Part shown: one piece after another, positions 46,219-54,660 of the stretch | Numbering within the stretch: the first letter of the stretch is position 1 | Layout of the letters: each line of letters begins with the position of its first letter | NCBI RefSeq assembly: GCF_018449605.1 | Contig: NZ_JAAVUW010000009.1 | Span: 1-64,000, forward strand | Direction: 5' to 3' | Source: Luteibacter sp. dw_328 | GTDB taxonomy: Bacteria > Pseudomonadota > Gammaproteobacteria > Xanthomonadales > Rhodanobacteraceae | Length of the DNA: 64,000 bases | Position numbers and translations under genes: made by a program | Notes under the pieces: model-generated | Databases searched by the model: none | Seen by the model: only the letters and a program-made list of their open reading frames with translations | What the model was told of the DNA's origin: nothing

Positions 46219-46683
46219 TCATACCTGAGAAGATCCGGTGGCCGCGCGCAGGGTGCAGCCACCGGACCTTTCGTCCCCGCCATGCGCTTGCAGGTCTTGG
46301 CCAGCAATGTCGGACAGGCATTTCTGGGAGGTGTATTCCCGGCGCTCGAGAACCAGCACCATGTGGCCGGCATGCTCACCACCAGCGGCCCTGATCCCAA
46401 GCGTGAGACCGAGCTCGAAGGGCATGTTGAAGCGCGGAAGCTGGTTTGCCACATCCAACTCGACGGCCGACAGATCATGGATGCTGTAGGGCGAAGCCTT
46501 GATAAGGCGAGTGATCTTATCCATGCGTACTTCGCCACTATCCCCCTTCTCAAGGGCGGATCTCGGTCGAAATCCACATGCGAGAACGGTGAAAACCATG
46601 GCCTCGAAGAGAGAAGCGTAGTCCTCAGTAAACGGACAATTGATGAAGACGCTCGTGAAGGGCTTCCGTGTCCGAGAGTCCAT
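46219..46683 (-). CDS. Short TIR/deoxyribosyltransferase-like protein, probably C-terminally truncated
   Basis: 154 residues, no signal peptide. Motifs in order: a first strand with SVFINCPFTEDYASLFEAM (13-31), CGFRPRSALE (36-45), KITRLIKASPYSIHDLS (56-72), LPRFNMPFELGLTLG (82-96) and SDIAGQDLQAH (124-134). This strand-helix order with a Glu in PFELG resembles TIR and nucleoside 2-deoxyribosyltransferase folds that act on NAD or nucleotides; I recognise the pattern but cannot name the family with certainty. After AHGGD the sequence turns low-quality and runs into a neighbour's hairpin, so the tail may be lost. It starts 3 nt after the small upstream ORF. Confidence 0.6.
   Translation of the reverse strand: MDSRTRKPFTSVFINCPFTEDYASLFEAMVFTVLACGFRPRSALEKGDSGEVRMDKITRLIKASPYSIHDLSAVELDVANQLPRFNMPFELGLTLGIRAAGGEHAGHMVLVLERREYTSQKCLSDIAGQDLQAHGGDERSGGCTLRAATGSSQV
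46234..46266 (+). terminator. Hairpin after the small secreted protein gene
   Basis: A perfect 9-bp stem TCCGGTGGC / GCCACCGGA (46234-46242, 46258-46266) with a 15-nt loop is followed by CCTTTCG. It is a plausible terminator for the gene ending at 46214, although the T-run is poor. It lies inside the 3' end of the opposite-strand TIR-like frame. Confidence 0.5.
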
Positions 46684-46686
46684 GAC

Positions 46687-46866
46687 TCAGCGCTTCTTCA
46701 TTGCCTTAACAGGCGGGCAGCCGAGATACTTTCCACGCACCAGCGCACCTTCAGCGGCAAGCGACATCACCGCGTCGCGAATCGCTGCCGCACGTACCGC
46801 AGGAGTCAGGATGGTCCCCCGGATGGGAAAATCCTGAATGGGAAACTTCATTCGTTTGGTTGTCAT
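46687..46866 (-). CDS. Small ORF upstream of the TIR-like gene
   Basis: 59 residues from ATG 46866: basic, with a helical middle (TPAVRAAAIRDAVMSLAAEG) and ends PPVKAMKKR. No family is recognised. It stops 3 nt before the TIR-like ATG, so the two probably form an operon. An exact TATAAT (46874-46879, minus strand) lies 7 nt before this ATG, which would make a leaderless mRNA; the same frame is open up to a GTG at 47049, giving 120 residues as an alternative. Confidence 0.45.
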   Translation of the reverse strand: MTTKRMKFPIQDFPIRGTILTPAVRAAAIRDAVMSLAAEGALVRGKYLGCPPVKAMKKR

Positions 46867-46873
46867 GCGGCGA

Positions 46874-46879
46874 ATTATA
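46874..46879 (-). promoter_or_regulatory. Exact -10 hexamer TATAAT before the small ORF
   Basis: Minus-strand TATAAT ends 7 nt upstream of ATG 46866; no good -35 is seen at 16-18 nt (GACGTT at 17). It sits in a locally AT-richer stretch, unlike the flanking GC-rich genes. Confidence 0.45.
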
Positions 46880-47054
46880 TCGACCTTCCGTAGGACAACG
46901 TCGTCGTTCAGCGCTATCGCAGAAGCGAAGAATTCACCCGATACGTCGTAGGCAAACGCTCGAAGACATGTTGATGGACTACGCGCGAGCCGCTCCACTG
47001 AGATGTTTCTTGGACGCGCGTAACGACACCTAACCATCCCGCGGATCACATGCC

Positions 47055-48059
47055 TCAGTCCGACTTCGCCTCACCCTGCCGGTTCTGCGTGTAATTCAGC
47101 GGTACGTAGATGAAGCCCTTGCCGTCATCGGACCTGGCAACGTGACCGAACGATGGAAACGGCAGGTGGGCTGCGCCAATGAGATAACCATTCCTTGCCG
47201 CGTCGGCAAATGCTGCCAGGCGCACGCGTTCGGCTTCGCGATTGTCGCTGTCCCACACGATACGTACCGATGGGTCACGGAATTGCACCACCGAGGAATG
47301 AACGACATCGCCCCACAGAACCAGCTTCTTGCCCTTGCTCTCTACCGCAATAAAGCTGTGACCAGGCGTGTGGCCCGGTTGGGGAATAGCCCGAATGCCC
47401 GGAGCGATGGGTGTCTCCCCATCGAACAGCTGTATTTTGCCGGCTGCGATATACGGACCGAAGGTCTTCTGGGCGACGTCGAAGTTGATTCGAACAGCTT
47501 TCGATGCCCTGGCCTCATTCGCGGGATTCATCCAGTAATCGAACTCGGCTTTGTCGACGCGAAGAACCGCATTCGGGAATGTCCTGTCACCGTTCGTCAC
47601 CAGTCCGCCGATATGGTCGGCGTGCATATGGGTGATGACGACCTCATCGATCTGTTCGGGCGCATAGCCCGCCGACCGCAGGTTATCGGTCATTTTTCCC
47701 AAGGTGGCCCCATAGAAGGTACCAGCACCTGTATCGACGAGCACCAGCCTGCTGCCCGTGTTGACGATGAACTGATTCATCGACGATTCGGCGGGAATCG
47801 ACTGGAATGCCCTACGGTAGTCACCCTTGATCGTGTCGGCCGACGCGCCGATCAGTAGCTTGTCCATACGAAAATCGATCGTGCCATCGCTGAGCGCGGT
47901 GACCTCGATGTCGCCCAACATCAGGCGGTAGTAGCCGGGCGCCTGTGTGCCGACGATCGGCGCGGCGGCAGATGCGTGCTCGGTGACGAAGGTCGAACCG
48001 ATGCCGATGACCAGCACGCTGGCCAGAAATGCGCGACAGAAACGATGGCGGTGCGTCAT
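47055..48059 (-). CDS. Secreted metallo-beta-lactamase-fold hydrolase
   Basis: 334 residues: a signal peptide (ASVLVIGIGSTFVTEHASA), then an MBL domain with HMHADHIGG (HxHxDH), the downstream ligand His in PGHTPGHSF and a metal-bridging Asp in LVLWGDVVHSS. The family includes lactonases and other esterases, so quorum-quenching lactonase is possible but unproven; with one HxHxDH it is unlikely to be a resistance MBL. ATG 48059 has GAGGA 8 nt upstream; a TTG at 48065 is the alternative. Confidence 0.83.
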   Translation of the reverse strand: MTHRHRFCRAFLASVLVIGIGSTFVTEHASAAAPIVGTQAPGYYRLMLGDIEVTALSDGTIDFRMDKLLIGASADTIKGDYRRAFQSIPAESSMNQFIVNTGSRLVLVDTGAGTFYGATLGKMTDNLRSAGYAPEQIDEVVITHMHADHIGGLVTNGDRTFPNAVLRVDKAEFDYWMNPANEARASKAVRINFDVAQKTFGPYIAAGKIQLFDGETPIAPGIRAIPQPGHTPGHSFIAVESKGKKLVLWGDVVHSSVVQFRDPSVRIVWDSDNREAERVRLAAFADAARNGYLIGAAHLPFPSFGHVARSDDGKGFIYVPLNYTQNRQGEAKSD

Positions 48060-48189
48060 GTGCAAATCCTCAAGATCTTCCTTGAGGAGGATGCGCGGCG
48101 TGGCGCGGGATCACTAGCCGTACACGGAGAATCACCGAGGTGATCGCCGCGCACCAATAGATGATCCCTCGGCCTTGACGACGAGCCAG

Positions 48190-48843
48190 TCAGACGGGAG
48201 CCGGGTTACCCGTCGCTTGCGCTAACTGGGCCACGAAAGCGCGCTGGTAAGCCGGCCGTGCTTCGCCGCGGGCGACATAAGCAGCGAGGTTCGGAAACTC
48301 GTCGAGGATGCCCGAGAGTCTCAACCTCAGCAGTACGGACACCATGATCAGGTCGCCCGCGCTGAAGGCGCCATCGAGCCACTCCGCCTCGCCCAAACGG
48401 TCGGACAGCGGCCGAAGCCGCTGGCGAATGCGATCGAAGACGAGAGGCATCCGTTCGCTTGCCCAGGGTTTGTCGCCCTCCGCAAACTTGACGACGACGA
48501 TTTCGAGAATCGCGGGCTCCACGGAATTGAGCGCGGCAAACATCCACATGATCGCCCGGGACCGTGCATTCGCCTCTGCCGGTAAGAGGCCCGCACACCG
48601 CTCGGCGATGTGGAAGACGATCGCGCCGCTCTCGAACAAGCAGAGATCGCCCTCTTCATAGGTCGGGATCTGGCCAAAAGGATTCAGGCACCGATGCGCG
48701 GCTTCTTTCATCGCCTGCATCGAAAGCGGCCGAACCGTATAGGGTTGGCCGACTTCTTCCAGCGCCCAGCGAACGCGCGTGTCACGTGCGAGGCCCTTGC
48801 CGCCGTCAGGTGAGCGTTCAAAGGCCGTAATGGTGATGGTCAT
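48190..48843 (-). CDS. Glutathione S-transferase family protein
   Basis: 217 residues: an N-terminal thioredoxin-like domain with the cis-Pro and Glu-Ser glutathione site (FGQIPTYEEGDLCLFESGAIVFHIAE) and a C-terminal helical domain with the capping motif FSAGDLIMVSVLLRLR. It probably conjugates or reduces electrophiles with glutathione. ATG 48843 with AGGAG upstream fixes the start. The TetR gene lies upstream on the same strand. Confidence 0.87.
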   Translation of the reverse strand: MTITITAFERSPDGGKGLARDTRVRWALEEVGQPYTVRPLSMQAMKEAAHRCLNPFGQIPTYEEGDLCLFESGAIVFHIAERCAGLLPAEANARSRAIMWMFAALNSVEPAILEIVVVKFAEGDKPWASERMPLVFDRIRQRLRPLSDRLGEAEWLDGAFSAGDLIMVSVLLRLRLSGILDEFPNLAAYVARGEARPAYQRAFVAQLAQATGNPAPV

Positions 48844-48946
48844 CTTTAGCGTCTCCTGAAGCGGCCTTCGGGCCATTGGGTTGCGTTGCCTTCACTACCT
48901 CGTCGAACGAGCGGCCCTGCATTCGACACGTCGCCGGCCCCTCGCC

Positions 48947-49573
48947 TCAGGCATACGGCGTCCCGACGACCGTGGCGTTCACGCCAACGAAGCCCCGCTC
49001 CATCACGCTTATGAAGGCGGCTTCCGGATCCTGCTGCTCACGAAACGCGCGGAGTGCGTCGCCGTATGCCACCACGAGCGCCGAGACGAGCATCGCCGCG
49101 GCGAGGCGCGCATCGGGATCGGCATGCGGGCGGTGTACCGCGTCGGCCAGCATTTCGCCCAGATCATTGGCCAGCGTTACCTGAAGTTCCCGCGCGTACG
49201 TCGTCAGTGCGGGGCTCTCCACCACCGTGCGCCAGAACTGGATCGGCCGGGCGGACATATGGAATATCGGGTGTCCGGTGACTGCCAGCGTTCGCATCAG
49301 CGCCTGGAATGCGTGGACAGGCGACTGGCTCCCCCGGTTCACGATCGCGTCGCGCACCAGCGTTCGGACTTCCTCCTCGCGATCGAAGATCAGGTCCTCC
49401 TTGCGCAGGAAGTAATTGAACACGGTTTTACGGGCGACCCCCGCCTCGCGTGCGACCTCGGCCACCGAGACATTCTCAAAGCCGCGCTCGACGAACAGGC
49501 GCGTGGCGACGTTGGAAATCGCCTGTCGCGTCTCCGCCTTTTTCTGGTTCCGAAGCCCGTCCGGTTTTGACAT
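48947..49573 (-). CDS. TetR/AcrR-family transcriptional regulator
   Basis: 208 residues: an N-terminal HTH (TRQAISNVATRLFVERGFENVSVAEVAREAGVARKTVFNYFLRKEDLI, residues 14-62) and a helical ligand-binding domain. It is divergent from a flavin monooxygenase with a 15-bp palindrome between them, the classic autorepressor arrangement. The inducer is probably an aromatic substrate of the monooxygenase (inference). Confidence 0.92.
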   Translation of the reverse strand: MSKPDGLRNQKKAETRQAISNVATRLFVERGFENVSVAEVAREAGVARKTVFNYFLRKEDLIFDREEEVRTLVRDAIVNRGSQSPVHAFQALMRTLAVTGHPIFHMSARPIQFWRTVVESPALTTYARELQVTLANDLGEMLADAVHRPHADPDARLAAAMLVSALVVAYGDALRAFREQQDPEAAFISVMERGFVGVNATVVGTPYA

Positions 49574-49596
49574 CAGGCCATTCGCCCTGTAGAAAC

Positions 49597-49611
49597 TTAC
49601 ACTCAGTGTAA
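49597..49611. promoter_or_regulatory. TetR-type operator TTACACTCAGTGTAA
   Basis: A perfect palindrome with central C (arms TTACACT and AGTGTAA) lies in the 84-bp gap between the divergent TetR and monooxygenase genes. Its centre is 31 bp from the regulator ATG and 54 bp from the monooxygenase TTG, so it can repress both. Confidence 0.75.
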
Positions 49612-49657
49612 CTTTTTAGGGCCAGAGTGTCTCCGGCCGCTTACCTGAGGATATCGC

Positions 49658-51217
49658 TTGATCTACGACGTAGTGGTGGCCGGCGCGGGGCCGGTCGGCC
49701 TGTTCCTGGCCTGCGAATTGCGGCTCGCAGGGGTGTCCGTGCTGGTGCTGGAGCCGCAGGACGACCCGCGCTCCCCCTCGAAGCGCCTCCCCTTCGGGAT
49801 GCGCGGACTCTCCGCCCCCTCGATCGACGGGTTCTACCGTCGCGGCCTGCTGGACGACATCGCGGCAGGCCAGCCGTCGAACGACAGCGCCCGGCCTGGC
49901 GCGTCGGGTGCAGCGCATTGGCTGGGCCAGCCGCGACGCCCCGGTGGTCACTTTGCCGGCATCCAGTTCTACGAGGACAAGATCGACCGCTCGCGCTGGC
50001 CGTGGCGCCTGCCCGGTCCTGTCGGCACGAGCATGATGGTCGATATGGAGTCCCTCGAACGGACGCTGGAGGCACGCGCGAACGCGATGGGCGCCACGAT
50101 CCGGCGTGGCCTGGGTGTCGAGGGCCTCGAGCAGGACGCCGAAACCGTACTCGTCCGCGCGGGCGGCGAGGTGTTTCGCGGACGCTGGCTCGTCGGCTGC
50201 GACGGCGGCCGAAGCACAGTGCGCAAGGCCGCCGGCTTCGCCTTTGTCGGCACCGACCCCGAATTCACGGGATACTCCGTCGATGTCGATATCGCCGAGC
50301 CGAATCCGCTTCGACCCGGACGCCACTACACACCGACGGGCATGTACACCTACGGGCCGCCCGGAACCATCGGTATGGTCGAGTTCGATGGCGGCGCGTC
50401 TCACCGGATGCACCCGATCACGCTCGAACACATCCAGGCGGTGCTCCGTCGCGTCTCGGGTACGGATGTCACGCTGACAGCACTTCGACTCGCCACGACA
50501 TGGACCGATCGCGCCTACCAGACGACCGACTATCGCCGTGGGCGGGTGTTGCTCGCCGGCGACGCAGCGCACATTCACTCGCCACTGGGCGGCCAGGGTC
50601 TCAATCTCGGCCTCGGTGACGCGATGAATCTCGGTTGGAAGCTGGCAGCGACGATCCGTGGCGACGCGCCGGAGGGCCTGCTGGACACCTATACGACGGA
50701 ACGGCATCCGGTGGGCGCGCAGGTCCTGGACTGGTCGCGCGCCCAGGTTGGGCTGATGCGTCCGAGCCGGAGTTCACGTGCGCTCGAAGCCATCGTTCGC
50801 GACCTGATCGACACGCGTGATGGTGCGACGTACTTCGCCGAGCGGGTGTGGGGCGTGTCGCTGCGCTATGACCTTGGCGACGACCATCCACTCGTCGGCC
50901 GCAGTGCGCCCGATATCGAACTGGCAGACGGAACACGTCTGGGCGAACACCTCAAAACGGGCAAGGGGCTGCTGCTGGATTTCGACGCGCGCACACCGCT
51001 TCGCGCACTGGCGACTCAGTGGGAAGACAGCGTCGCGTACATCGCTGGCGACACCAGGGACCGACTCGGCCTGAGCGCCCTGCTCGTGAGGCCAGACGGG
51101 GTGGTTGCCTGGACCAGCGAGGGCGATGCCGTCCCCGATGCCCTCGCTCAGCGTCTATCGCAATGGTTCGGCGACCCTGGCGCGCGCCTCAAGGTCGCGC
51201 CTCCAGCACGATGTTGA
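49658..51217 (+). CDS. FAD-dependent aromatic monooxygenase (PheA/TfdB-type)
   Basis: A 519-residue class A flavin hydroxylase: FAD motif VVVAGAGPVGLFLACELRLAGVSVLVLE, the second FAD motif GDAAHIHSPLGGQGLNLGLGDAMNLGWKL, and a C-terminal thioredoxin-like extension (from about 410), as in phenol or polyketide hydroxylases. The start is TTG 49658 with GAGGA 6 nt upstream. It is repressed presumably by the divergent TetR. The last 29 bp overlap the convergent methyltransferase gene. The substrate is unknown. Confidence 0.88.
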   Translation: MIYDVVVAGAGPVGLFLACELRLAGVSVLVLEPQDDPRSPSKRLPFGMRGLSAPSIDGFYRRGLLDDIAAGQPSNDSARPGASGAAHWLGQPRRPGGHFAGIQFYEDKIDRSRWPWRLPGPVGTSMMVDMESLERTLEARANAMGATIRRGLGVEGLEQDAETVLVRAGGEVFRGRWLVGCDGGRSTVRKAAGFAFVGTDPEFTGYSVDVDIAEPNPLRPGRHYTPTGMYTYGPPGTIGMVEFDGGASHRMHPITLEHIQAVLRRVSGTDVTLTALRLATTWTDRAYQTTDYRRGRVLLAGDAAHIHSPLGGQGLNLGLGDAMNLGWKLAATIRGDAPEGLLDTYTTERHPVGAQVLDWSRAQVGLMRPSRSSRALEAIVRDLIDTRDGATYFAERVWGVSLRYDLGDDHPLVGRSAPDIELADGTRLGEHLKTGKGLLLDFDARTPLRALATQWEDSVAYIAGDTRDRLGLSALLVRPDGVVAWTSEGDAVPDALAQRLSQWFGDPGARLKVAPPARC

Positions 51218-52241
51218 ATGGCGTTTCCGCGGCACGGCGAAGACGCCTGAACCCGCCGGCATCGACGATCACCTTGCGTAAACGGGCTTCCCCGGCCTGG
51301 GCGCCCAGCGCCGGACCATGCCGGGCGAGCGACACAGGCACGCAGATCATCGACGACGCCGCGTAGTACACACGTCCGACCGGATTGATGTTCTCTGCCA
51401 CGGCGTCGCCGGCATGCGGTTCGACCACCATGCACGTGCCATCGTCCTTCAACGAGGCTCTTGCGTGTTGCGCGGCGCCATCGGGATCGCCCATGTCGTG
51501 CAGGCAGTCGAAGAAGGTGATGGGGTCGAAGTCACGACCTTCATAGCTGGACGCATCCGCCTGCTCGAATGTCGTATTGCTCACTCCCGCTTCCCGTGCC
51601 CGCTCGCGTGCGACGTCGATCGAAGGTGCGTGGTAGTCGTATCCCACGAAGTGGGACGCAGGGAACGCCTTGGCCATCAGCACGGTGCTCGCGCCATGAC
51701 CACAACCGATATCGGCCACCTTGCCACCGCGCTGTAGCTTGTCCACGACACCATCGAGAGCAGGCAGCCATGCGTTCAGGAGGTGGGCGTGATATCCGCC
51801 GCGGAAGAATCGTTCGACGCCATGGAACAGACAGGGATGATGCTCGCCCCATTCCATGCCGGCGCCGCTGCGGAAGTTGTCGCGCACACGGGGATAGGTA
51901 TGAAAAAGTGCTTGCGCGATTTCATAGGCGCCAGCCAGATCGACCGGTCCGGCGGGGTCGGCCAGGCACGCGGCCTGCTCGTCGTTGAGTCGGTACGTTC
52001 CCGCTACGGCGTCGTAGTCGACGTAACCGCCTGCGGTCTGGTTGCCAAGCCATTCGCGAATGTAGCGTTCGTTGGTGCCGGTGCGTTCGGCAAGCTCGAA
52101 AGGTGTCAGGGACTCCTTTGCGAGCGCCTTATACAAACCCAGTTCGTCACCAAGCAGGACGAGTACCGCGCTGAATGCGGCGCCGAGATCACCTACCGCT
52201 CTACCCAGAAAGGCGTTGAGTTTCTCTTCGTTGATTGCCAT
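51189..52241 (-). CDS. Class I SAM-dependent methyltransferase with winged-helix N-terminus
   Basis: 350 residues: an N-terminal winged-helix-like dimerisation region (TPFELAERTGTNERYIREWLGNQTAGGYVDYD, about 43-75) and a Rossmann methyltransferase domain (VADIGCGHGASTVLMAKAFP; FDPITFFDCLHDMGDP). This order is that of O-methyltransferases and of related proteins often misread as transcriptional regulators. It is convergent with and overlaps the flavin monooxygenase gene; a shared small-molecule pathway is possible. Confidence 0.83.
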   Translation of the reverse strand: MAINEEKLNAFLGRAVGDLGAAFSAVLVLLGDELGLYKALAKESLTPFELAERTGTNERYIREWLGNQTAGGYVDYDAVAGTYRLNDEQAACLADPAGPVDLAGAYEIAQALFHTYPRVRDNFRSGAGMEWGEHHPCLFHGVERFFRGGYHAHLLNAWLPALDGVVDKLQRGGKVADIGCGHGASTVLMAKAFPASHFVGYDYHAPSIDVARERAREAGVSNTTFEQADASSYEGRDFDPITFFDCLHDMGDPDGAAQHARASLKDDGTCMVVEPHAGDAVAENINPVGRVYYAASSMICVPVSLARHGPALGAQAGEARLRKVIVDAGGFRRLRRAAETPFNIVLEARP

Positions 52242-52426
52242 GACCGTGGCTCCGCAGCCAGAAAAGGGATGCGGCGGATCAGTTCGAATCGTGGCCGGGG
52301 ATGTTCACGGCCAGAGCGCCTCTTCCCGTTGCTAATTTATACAACACAGGGGGGCTTGCCGGAAGACCCGGGGCGTAGTCCAGCATCGCCGCTCTGTCGA
52401 ATCGACAGCAATGCAGGAGTGACGAC

Positions 52427-52825
52427 GTGGCTGATTCGCAAACGTACTACCACGGCACCAAGGCCGATCTGGAAGCCGGGGATCTCATCACTCCGGGCTA
52501 TGCCTCGAACTTCGGCCAACGAAAGCACGCGGCCTTCGTTTACCTGACGGCGACCATGGACGCCGCCATATGGGGCGCCGAGCTGGCCATCGGCGCAGGG
52601 CGCGGGAGAATCTATGTCGTGGAGCCTACCGGTCCCATCGAAGACGATCCGAATCTCACGGACAAGAAGTTTCCGGGAAACATCACGAAGTCGTATCGCT
52701 CGCGGGATCCGTTCCGCGTCACCGGGGAGGTTCTGAACTGGACGGGCCACCCCGCCGAGCAACTCAAGGCGATGCGGGATCGCGTGGCGTACCTCAAGCA
52801 ACAGGGCGTCGAAGCTATTGAGTGA
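52427..52825 (+). CDS. arr: Rifampin ADP-ribosyltransferase
   Basis: A 132-residue Arr enzyme that inactivates rifamycins by transferring ADP-ribose from NAD to the ansa-chain hydroxyl. The family signature is clear: TYYHGTKADLEAGDLITPG, YLTATMDAAIWGAELA, GRIYVVEPTGPIEDDPNLTDKK and FPGNITKSYRS. The start is GTG 52427. Chromosomal arr genes occur in many environmental bacteria and need not mean recent transfer. No integron or IS lies beside it. Confidence 0.93.
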   Translation: MADSQTYYHGTKADLEAGDLITPGYASNFGQRKHAAFVYLTATMDAAIWGAELAIGAGRGRIYVVEPTGPIEDDPNLTDKKFPGNITKSYRSRDPFRVTGEVLNWTGHPAEQLKAMRDRVAYLKQQGVEAIE

Positions 52826-52948
52826 GCGGGACGGATCTGGCGTGGACCCCTGCGCTCCTCGTATGATCCGGTCGCGCCAGATCGGCGTGGGGAACAGGGG
52901 TGCGACGGTGAGGACTCCCGTCGCCTAGGGACAACAGGGGAGGGAGTT

Positions 52949-53923
52949 ATGAAAACGCTCATGAGGGCGCTCGCGGGTCTGCTCGCGATTGCCGCTTTGG
53001 CTGGCTGCGCCACGGGATACCAGAAGCGCGGTGTTACCGGGGGCTACACGGACAGCAAGATCGACGACACGCACTACATCGTTAAATTCGATGGCAATGG
53101 ATTCGCCGACAAGGACCGCGTCTGGCATTTCTGGATCTACCGGTGTGCGCAGTTGACGAAGGAGAAGGGCTATACCTACTTCTCACTTGAATCGCTCGCC
53201 AATAAGCTCAAGAACACCAGCTTCAACCCCGATGACGACCAACCTCATCTGGCAGATACCGTGCTGCGCGGCGATGCCGACGGCCATGTGATCGACGTGC
53301 ACGGCGGTGGGGTGAGTTACATCTACGTACCCGGCCAAACGATCACTACGTGGCATTCCAACGCCGTGGTGACAATGTACAACAGCGACATTCCCGAGCA
53401 GAGGGCGGTGTACCACGCCCAGACGATCATCGATGCCCTCGCCGAGTACATCCGGACCAACGGCAAGTCGATGCCTCCGGACCAGCATGAAATTTTTGAA
53501 CGCTCTGCGTTCGGCCTGACCACGGATCACAGGCTGGTAAATATTCACCAGTATCTTCAGGAACACCCGCAAGTCGCGCGGACGAGGCCCCACCCTCCGG
53601 TACGTCCGATCGACCAGTACGACGTGTCCAAGCCACCGGCCATGCCGAACGGACCGATGGTTGCGGACTCACGAGTCACACCTCCTCCCCCGCCAGCACC
53701 CCGCGCGCGTCCTCAGGACACGCCGACGCCTCCCGTGGTTGAAGCGTCCGCCGCGTCGATGACGTCCCCCGGTCTGTCAGCAGCCGAGGCGACGGCATCA
53801 CAGATCGGATGCAGCGACGTGCGGGCCAACGGCAATAACACGTTTACCGCGCAATGCAGCTCCTACCGCGTACTCATCACTTGCGATGGGGAGCAATGCC
53901 GGCCGCAGCACGTCATCAAGTGA
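52949..53923 (+). CDS. Predicted lipoprotein of unknown function
   Basis: 324 residues. The signal peptide has lipobox LAGC (Cys near residue 20). The first ~190 residues form a globular domain (YTDSKIDDTHYIVKFDGNGF, YRCAQLTKEKGYTYF), the pattern of small envelope CC0125/CC1285-type lipoproteins that I recall only loosely. A Pro-rich linker (about 205-265) follows, then a short C-terminal domain with three cysteines (QIGCSDVRANGNNTFTAQCSSYRVLITC). GGAGGGAG precedes the ATG. Confidence 0.68.
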   Translation: MKTLMRALAGLLAIAALAGCATGYQKRGVTGGYTDSKIDDTHYIVKFDGNGFADKDRVWHFWIYRCAQLTKEKGYTYFSLESLANKLKNTSFNPDDDQPHLADTVLRGDADGHVIDVHGGGVSYIYVPGQTITTWHSNAVVTMYNSDIPEQRAVYHAQTIIDALAEYIRTNGKSMPPDQHEIFERSAFGLTTDHRLVNIHQYLQEHPQVARTRPHPPVRPIDQYDVSKPPAMPNGPMVADSRVTPPPPPAPRARPQDTPTPPVVEASAASMTSPGLSAAEATASQIGCSDVRANGNNTFTAQCSSYRVLITCDGEQCRPQHVIK

Positions 53924-53992
53924 GGAGCGACATCCTGACGACGATGGCATGCAACAGCATCGCGTCGCTCCGGTCCACGCGGAGCGCCTGGC

Positions 53993-54580
53993 CTAGCGGG
54001 AATAAAGGTGGAGCGCCGCATACTGCAGCAACATGATGGTCTTCGCATCGACGATGTCACCGCGCTCGATCATGGCGAGCGCCTCGTCGAACGCGACCTC
54101 GACCACCTCGATGTCTTCACCCTCGCCTTCGAGTCCGCCGCCGTCGCCAACCTTCGTCGAGGCGTCGTACTCCGCGATGAAGAAGTGCAGCTTCTCGGTG
54201 ACCGAACCGGGGCTCATGAAAGCTTCGAAAACCTTGCGCACGTCGTGAATCCGGTAGCCGGTCTCTTCCTCGGCTTCCAGGCGGATGCGCTCCTCGGGCG
54301 TTGCATCGTCGAGCAGGCCGGCAGCCGCCTCGACCAGCATACCGTCGTGACCGTTCACGTAGGCGGGGAAGCGAAACTGTCGCGTCAGGACCACGCGCCG
54401 CGTCTCGCGCTGGTAAAGCAGCACCACGGCGCCGTTACCGCGGTCATACGTCTCGCGCTGCTGGCGCTGCCAGCTGCCGTCGGAGCGGCGGAAGTCGAAG
54501 GTGGTGGTCTTCAGCGTGTACCAGTTATCGGACAGGACACGGGTTTCGACAATGCGGACGCGTTCGGACGGAGCGGACAT
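53993..54580 (-). CDS. nudK: NUDIX hydrolase, GDP-mannose pyrophosphatase type
   Basis: 195 residues. The Nudix box (GLLDDATPEERIRLEAEEETGYR, about 85-107) and flanks (VLTRQFRFPAYVNGHDGMLVEAAAG) closely follow NudK, which cleaves GDP-mannose and related nucleotide sugars. ATG 54580 was chosen over 54595, as the canonical N-terminus begins soon after. It is divergent from a DeoR-type repressor with a repeated operator-like element between them. Confidence 0.86.
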   Translation of the reverse strand: MSAPSERVRIVETRVLSDNWYTLKTTTFDFRRSDGSWQRQQRETYDRGNGAVVLLYQRETRRVVLTRQFRFPAYVNGHDGMLVEAAAGLLDDATPEERIRLEAEEETGYRIHDVRKVFEAFMSPGSVTEKLHFFIAEYDASTKVGDGGGLEGEGEDIEVVEVAFDEALAMIERGDIVDAKTIMLLQYAALHLYSR

Positions 54581-54628
54581 GGCAGGCCTGCACACTGGAC
54601 GGGAGAACGTCGGTACGGTAGTGTGCAG

Positions 54629-54657
54629 TTTCGTGCAATGTCAATGAATTTCGTGCA
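54629..54657. promoter_or_regulatory. DeoR operator candidate: direct repeat TTTCGTGCA x2
   Basis: Identical 9-mers at 54629-54637 and 54649-54657 are spaced exactly 20 bp, so they lie on the same DNA face. They lie just upstream of the DeoR ATG and between it and nudK. TTCG-containing direct repeats are typical for DeoR/GlpR proteins. Confidence 0.6.
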
Positions 54658-54660
54658 TCC

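Noticed and set aside
47055-48059. Carbapenem-hydrolysing metallo-beta-lactamase
   Set aside because: It has the general MBL fold, but the motif context and length fit lactonase or esterase-type hydrolases rather than class B beta-lactamases.
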